A DNA stretch of 5,631 nt, from contig QGUO01000257.1 in the NCBI GenBank assembly GCA_003242495.1, positions 1-5,631 of the forward strand. Direction: 5' to 3'. Positions 4,496 to 5,631 of this stretch are shown one piece after another. The stretch comes from Pseudomonadota bacterium. Lineage in GTDB: Bacteria > Pseudomonadota > Gammaproteobacteria > Steroidobacterales > Steroidobacteraceae. Each line of letters begins with the position of its first letter. Position 1 is the stretch's first letter. The translations under genes were made by a program, and so were the position numbers. The notes beneath the pieces are model-generated. The model was not told where the DNA came from, made no database searches, and saw only the letters and a list, made by a program, of their open reading frames with translations.

Positions 4496-5631
4496 CTACT
4501 CCATCAGCCAGCCGTTGACTTCCTCGAGGTCCTCCGCCGACAGCGTGCCGGCCGCGCGCTTCAGGCGCACCACGTTGATGATGTAGTCGTAGCGGCTGCG
4601 GGCATAGTTCGTCTGTGCCTCGAACAGTCTGCGGCGGGCGTCGAGCACGTCGACCGTGGTACGGGTGCCGACCTCGAAGCCGGCCTCCGTGGCTTGCAGG
4701 GCCGTCTGGCTGGATTCCAACGCCTGGCGCAGGGCCCGCACGCGGGAGATCTCGCTCAGCACGCCGAGGTAGGAGTCGCGTGCCTCGCGTTCAGTCTCGC
4801 GGGCGGTGCGCTCCAGGCGTTCGCGTGCGGCGCGGTGCTGGTAGACCGCCTGGCGCACCCGCGAGGAGGTGGCACCGCCGGAGTAGATGGGCACGTTGAA
4901 CTGCAGCGCGACCACGTCCTGGTTGATCTCCATGTCCGCCGGCGACATTGAACTGACGTTGCCGCGGGTGGTGACCTGATCGCCGCGGTCCTCGGACAAG
5001 GAGTGCGAGACCACCAGGTCCACCGTCGGCAGATGTCCGGCGCGGGCGCTGCGCACGTCCTCGCGCGCGATCTCGCTGGCGAGGCGCGCCGACAGCAGCG
5101 CCAGGTTCTGGTCGAGCGCGCTCTGCACCCAGGCGTCTTCGGTATCCGGGATCGGCGTCTGCAGCGGCATGTCCGGTCCTGGACCCTGCAGCTCCGCAAT
5201 GGGCTCGCCGGTGATCTCACGCAGGAATTCCCGGGCGGTGGCCAGCTGGCGCTTGGCGGCGATCAGCGTCGCCGATGCCTGGTCGCGTGCCGCGCGGGCC
5301 TCCTGCACGTCGGTGATCGCGACCAGGCCCACCTCGAAACGCTTTTCCTGCTGCTCGAGCTGGCGCTCGAACGCTTCGAGCGCGGCCTCGGCGGCTTCCA
5401 CCGTGTCCTGTGCGGCGAGCACGTCGAAGTAGCGCTGCGCGACCCGGGCCATCAAGTCCTGCTCGGCGGCGCGATAGTCGATCTCGGCGCGCGCGGCCTC
5501 CCTGTCCGCCCGCCGCAGGGCGACCCAGCGGTCCCAGCGAAACACCGACTGGGTGAGGCGTATGGAGTAGGCCGTGGTCTCCACGCCGTCGGCCCGGGTG
5601 GTGAAGTTCACCGGGACCACGGCGCTGTTGG
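4496..5631 (-). CDS. tolC: TolC-family outer-membrane efflux/secretion channel (N-terminus beyond window)
   Basis: The reading frame enters from the window edge (codons NSAVVPVNF at 5629 downward) and ends with TAG at 4496-4498. About 377 residues are present. Compared from memory with E. coli TolC, the signal peptide and roughly the first 110 mature residues are missing. Diagnostic pieces in order, counted from the GTG codon at 5620, are RLTQSVFRWDRW (21-32), RYFDVLAAQDT (63-73), RFEVGLVAITDVQEARA (94-110), REITG (134-138), GHLPTVDL (195-202), FNVPIYSGG (241-249) and GFEVGTRTTVDVLDARR (314-330). The two VG-x(5)-DV repeats mark the internally duplicated TolC fold. The protein should trimerise into the beta-barrel and periplasmic alpha-tunnel that serves RND or ABC efflux pumps and type I secretion. 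The C-terminus stops soon after the last helix (NGWLME) and lacks the long tail of the E. coli protein. The GTG at 5620 is internal, not the start. No partner pump gene is in the window. Confidence 0.93.
   Translation of the reverse strand, partial: NSAVVPVNFTTRADGVETTAYSIRLTQSVFRWDRWVALRRADREAARAEIDYRAAEQDLMARVAQRYFDVLAAQDTVEAAEAALEAFERQLEQQEKRFEVGLVAITDVQEARAARDQASATLIAAKRQLATAREFLREITGEPIAELQGPGPDMPLQTPIPDTEDAWVQSALDQNLALLSARLASEIAREDVRSARAGHLPTVDLVVSHSLSEDRGDQVTTRGNVSSMSPADMEINQDVVALQFNVPIYSGGATSSRVRQAVYQHRAARERLERTARETEREARDSYLGVLSEISRVRALRQALESSQTALQATEAGFEVGTRTTVDVLDARRRLFEAQTNYARSRYDYIINVVRLKRAAGTLSAEDLEEVNGWLME

Noticed and set aside
5618..5620. GTG at 5620 as the start of tolC
   Set aside because: The frame stays open to the window edge with NSAV before it, and about 110 residues plus a signal peptide expected of TolC are missing, so this codon is internal.
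1..5631. CRISPR array, tRNA, insertion sequence, prophage attachment site or retron-like element
   Set aside because: I found no array of evenly spaced repeats, no cloverleaf-like arms ending in a T-loop GTTCGA pattern, no terminal inverted repeats with a transposase, and no reverse transcriptase or integrase motif on either strand.

Overview
The window comes from the chromosome of a high-GC Gram-negative proteobacterium, most likely a gammaproteobacterium. A close TolC homologue implies an outer membrane. A near-perfect CTGT-N8-ACAG box is the LexA operator type of beta/gammaproteobacteria. The codon use is that of a GC-rich genome. I see no insertion sequence, tRNA, rRNA or CRISPR array, and nothing in base composition that marks a recent insertion.

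Layout. (1) Positions 1-957 carry two genes on the minus strand. The first transcribed is a 132-residue protein of unknown function (559-957). The second is a WbuC-family cupin (476 down to 1, its end lying beyond the window edge). A perfect 10-bp-stem hairpin and a separate extended -10 promoter lie between them, so they are probably separate transcription units. (2) Positions 958-1268 form a divergent control region with a LexA (SOS) box. This box overlaps the -35 of a credible minus-strand promoter that reads toward the 132-residue gene. (3) Positions 1269-4366 are a translationally coupled two-gene signalling operon on the plus strand: a multi-pass membrane histidine kinase of the HisKA_2 type, then a soluble receiver-PAS-HisKA-HATPase hybrid kinase. 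(4) Positions 4367-4495 are a short GC-rich gap between convergent genes with self-complementary stretches. (5) Positions 4496-5631 hold the C-terminal three quarters of tolC on the minus strand, with its start beyond the window.

How the parts work together. The membrane kinase probably senses a membrane or envelope cue and phosphorylates the receiver domain of its coupled partner. The partner has no DNA-binding output, so it should pass the signal on as a kinase to an unseen regulator. TolC is the outer-membrane exit duct for tripartite efflux and type I secretion. Nothing in the sequence ties it to the kinases except convergent adjacency. The most novel point is the SOS operator in front of an uncharacterised small gene, which suggests a DNA-damage-induced protein of unknown function.
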